A stretch of DNA of 64,000 nucleotides from assembly GCA_949130495.1 (NCBI GenBank), contig OX422213.1:50974284-51038283 (forward strand), written 5' to 3'. The notes beneath the pieces were generated by a model. That model did not search any database. It had not been told where the DNA came from and worked only from the letters and a program-made list of their open reading frames with translations. The position numbers were made by a program, and so were the translations under genes. Shown one piece after another: positions 61,652 to 64,000 of the stretch (positions within the stretch are counted from its first letter, which is position 1; each line of letters begins with the position of its first letter). The DNA is from Sambucus nigra (lineage: Eukaryota > Streptophyta > Magnoliopsida > Dipsacales > Adoxaceae).

Positions 61652-62037
61652 GTTCATTTTTTCCAAAGCTAAACATCGGACTTTAAAGTTCATCACGTCA
61701 TTCCTATCATCCGTCGAGTTATTCCCGAGAAGAGAGAACCCAATGGGCTTCTTTTAGTTTGAGTGGCAGGCATCAACAGCGTTGGATGGGGGCGGTGGAG
61801 CAACTGGAATGCTGGATGAGGGAGCCATGCAGTTGGACTTGGTGATGAGGGAAGCATTTGTGGAGTTATGTATTTCTCACCAATTAGTGTTGAGAATTCG
61901 GGTTGGGCACGAGATGGTAAACCTCGTTACGGTGTCCCCTCGGCACTTTGTTCCCTTGGGTTGTTTCCTCCTGACATTATCTATAAAAATGAAAAATCAT
62001 AAGTGACTAAAAAATTATAATAAGGAATTATAATTAA
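61652..62037. other. Unassigned segment of the outer CACTA
   Basis: A plus-strand frame of 74 codons at 61782-62006 (DGGGGATGMLDEGAMQLDLV) has no motif I recognise. Nothing else is visible. Confidence 0.4.
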
Positions 62038-62645
62038 TTAATCAAGCTTACGACTATATATATATACCTTTTCAAAGTAAGACTTTAGAATGTGTTCAAT
62101 GTGCCTGATCTCCATCCATTCGGTATTAGTTTTTAAGAACCTATGAATTTTTGCACGTGGCCAACTCGGAGGAAGGGTATCTATGATTGATGTGTAGATA
62201 TCCGTGATATGAACCCGAAATCCCATCCTTTTCAACTTGTTGGCAAGATTCAATTTAGCGTGCGTATGGCGCGAGACATCACAATCTATGTCAATGCTCT
62301 TTGTACGCATTTGTATCCATAACGGGTGGATTTTTTTTCCATCTTCTCGAACAATGTAACCAAGGTCAGGGATACGTAAGGATTATGTGTGTGAAATATA
62401 TTTTGTATAACATCATCGCAGTTTTCTGGTAGGGAAAATAGAATACGATCGAACAGGTAATCTTGCTGGAAATTAACTCCACGATTTACAAGGTCGTTAA
62501 ATTGTTCAATCTTTTTATTTCCATACCTATAAATAATAGTACCCTCTATATGACGCTTATTAATAAAAGAGATACATTTGCGGTCCAATTGAAATCTCTC
62601 CAACTGTTGTTTACAGTGATTATCACCATGCCTCGTTTTTCCTGA
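62038..62645 (-). pseudogene. Gag-like (copia UBN2-type) helical repeat fragment
   Basis: Two minus-strand frames, 62603-62286 and 62310-62038, each carry a similar helical segment. The first has FNDLVNRGVNFQQDYLFDRI then LPENCDDVIQ and LFEKMEKK. The second has ANKLKRMGFRVHITDIYTSI then LPPSWPRAKI and YFEKVY. The spacing G-x(n)-D-x-x-x-x-I-x(3)-LP...FEK recalls the UBN2/copia gag fold. The frames are offset, so a frameshift or intron separates the repeats. Assignment is tentative. Confidence 0.4.
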
Positions 62646-62669
62646 GAAAAATATACGATGTCGTGAATA

Positions 62670-62880
62670 TGAGTCCTACACACAGACGTACACACACATA
62701 CACAGATATGCACACACATTCACAAAAATATACACACACATACATACGCATACACACATGTACACACGAAAACACACACATACACGGAAATACATAAATA
62801 TACATTAGGGTTTAACATACACATTCACCCACATATACACAGATATACATTAGGATTTAACACAGAAACAAAAAAATTAG
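62670..62880. repeat. CA-rich minisatellite
   Basis: Irregular units of ACACACATACACAGATAT type repeat across the block. Frames read through it are artefacts. Confidence 0.88.
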
Positions 62881-62994
62881 GGTTTACCTTTGAGATTGAG
62901 ATTGAGATCGCCGAAATTAGGGTTCGAGAATAGTCGAAAGAGAGAGATATTGACGCGAGAAGAAATGAAATGAAGGCGGAGGGGTTATTATAAG

Positions 62995-63373
62995 GAGAGT
63001 GGTCACAGCCTAGAGCTGTGACCCATTGCCATAACCCTTAATTTTTTTCCACATCAGCGCATAGACAACCATGTGGTCACGGTTAAGGATCGTGACTCAC
63101 GCGCATGAACAAATTTATATGGTCACGACCCAAAGTAGTGACCCTATGGGTGTGAATTTTGGCTTTGGTCATGGCCCTTATCCGTGACCCTACCGTGGCA
63201 CCATGAGGGTCACGGCCTATGTGCATGACACATGTTGGTCAGGGATTTGGTCTGTGACCATAACCAAGAGCATCCATGACCACACTGGGTTATGGATATG
63301 GTCACGCCAAAAGTTGATATGGTCACGGGTCGTGACCCCATGGGTGTGACCATCCGCAGGATTTGGTGTAGTG
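62995..63373. repeat. Right subterminal repeats of the outer CACTA
   Basis: GGTCACGG, GGTCACAGCC, TCGTGACC and related motifs occur about every 20-40 bases in both orientations up to the terminal GGTGTAGTG. Confidence 0.82.
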
Positions 63374-64000
63374 TCTAGTATTTTCCTCATCCACACGGCC
63401 TGACAAGCATAGGCTACAGTTGTCACAGAATTAGCCTCAATGGTTGATAATGTGACCAGTGGTTGCTTCCTTGAAGACCAAGATACAACTCCTGAATTCA
63501 TCAAAAATACATATCCAGAGTTGTTTCTCTTGTCCTCAACATCTCCGGCGTAATCACTATCAGTGAATGCAAAAATCTTATCAGCTCCACCCTTTTTGTA
63601 GATTATCCTATAGTTCATTATCCCTTTTAAGTACCTGAGAGCTCTTTTAGCTGTTTACAAATGTAGCTCTATAAGCTTAGACATGTAACGACTAATCAAG
63701 CTCACAATGAACATCATATCAGGTTAGTGAGGTACATGAGACTCCTCACTATCTACTTAAAATGTGTCTCATCAACTTTGACTCCTCCTTCATCAGCATG
63801 TAACTTAGAACCTGATACAATGGGACTACACAAAGCATTGTTATCCTTCATACCATAGTTTTCTACGGTAGCATTCACACACACTTTAAGACTTGTCTTT
63901 GGCTTTTTGTATCATAAAATAGATTTTTCTACGGTAGCATTCACATACACTTTGGTAGACACCTATCGGTGATAGATAAATTTAAATCAATGTAATCTCA
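63374..64000 (-). pseudogene. pol: Ty1/copia RT end and RNase H N-terminal part
   Basis: Minus-strand translation from the window edge shows RT C-terminal traces (about 63640-63900), then FAFTDSDYAGDVEDKRNNSG, VSWSSRKQPLVTLSTIEA and ACQAVWMRKIL. This is the first two thirds of copia RNase H with its catalytic Asp. It breaks off at 63374, where the CACTA begins, and resumes at 47973. The element continues beyond 64000. Confidence 0.9.

Larger units (their letters stand above)
47980..63373. mobile_element. CACTA-type transposon (outer), interrupting the copia RNase H
   Basis: The right end, read inverted, is CACTACACCAAATCCTGCGG; the left end is a decayed version (AACTTACACCATAT...GGTCAG). Both subterminal regions (about 47995-48210 and 62995-63370) are dense in GGTCACGG and CCGTGACC motifs. 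The copia RNase H reads VWMRKIL on one side and MCDNSS on the other, proving an insertion at this place. TCT follows the right end; the 3-bp duplication cannot be confirmed at the decayed left end. No TNP2-like gene was seen, so it is probably non-autonomous. About 12.1 kb of it is a nested copia element. Confidence 0.78.

Noticed and set aside
47995..63373. CRISPR-like array from regularly spaced GTCACGG repeats
   Set aside because: The repeats are degenerate, occur in both orientations and cluster at transposon ends in a plant genome. They are CACTA subterminal repeats.

Overview
The window is nuclear DNA of a flowering plant, most likely a eudicot. It is AT-rich and packed with Ty3/gypsy, Ty1/copia, LINE, hAT, Mutator-like, Tourist-like and CACTA elements. 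It carries a degraded plant-type 25S rRNA fragment and one host gene, a plant papain-family cysteine protease. Species cannot be told. Almost every base outside the two protease exons belongs to a transposable element (TE), and the elements sit inside one another, so the layout is best read as insertion layers.

Left part (1-17854): a Tekay/Del-like gypsy element with 3.8-kb LTRs and only about 1.6 kb of internal, essentially non-coding sequence. Its 5' LTR starts before the window and is split by a younger 10.7-kb Tat-lineage gypsy element (389-11102). The Tat element has gag, protease, RT, two RNase H domains, integrase and a spliced antisense gene, all carrying stops or frameshifts.

Middle (17855-47400): the host gene lies on the minus strand. 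Exon 1 is at 46276-45814 and exon 2 at 20257-19668. They join in phase at GT/AG borders into a 350-residue protease with all catalytic residues. The intron would be 25,556 nt. It holds (a) an 18-kb inverted-repeat element (20950-38920), whose left arm carries an hAT element and whose centre carries an RTE-like LINE, itself split by a 10.3-kb gypsy element with 3-kb LTRs; and (b) two related Mutator-like elements, one containing a Tourist-like element and a solo LTR. Target-site duplications support most of these borders.

Right part (47414-64000): a minus-strand Ty1/copia element, running off the window, is split inside its RNase H by a 15.4-kb CACTA-type element (about 47980-63373). That CACTA contains a Sirevirus-like copia (48215-60311, perfect TSD). 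Inside the Sirevirus are a 25S rRNA fragment, a truncated CACTA end and a solo LTR, and inside the solo LTR is a second CACTA (53182-57055) that has captured pieces of an FBD/F-box gene and a B3 gene. The B3 piece lies in a hairpin-forming inverted duplication. A tandem array of about 169-bp units also lies in the outer CACTA.

The most interesting items are the TE-filled protease intron, the B3 hairpin in the CACTA, the rRNA-copia chimera, and the palindromic motifs shared by unrelated elements. All identifications come from reading translated motifs and aligning repeats by eye; no database search was possible.
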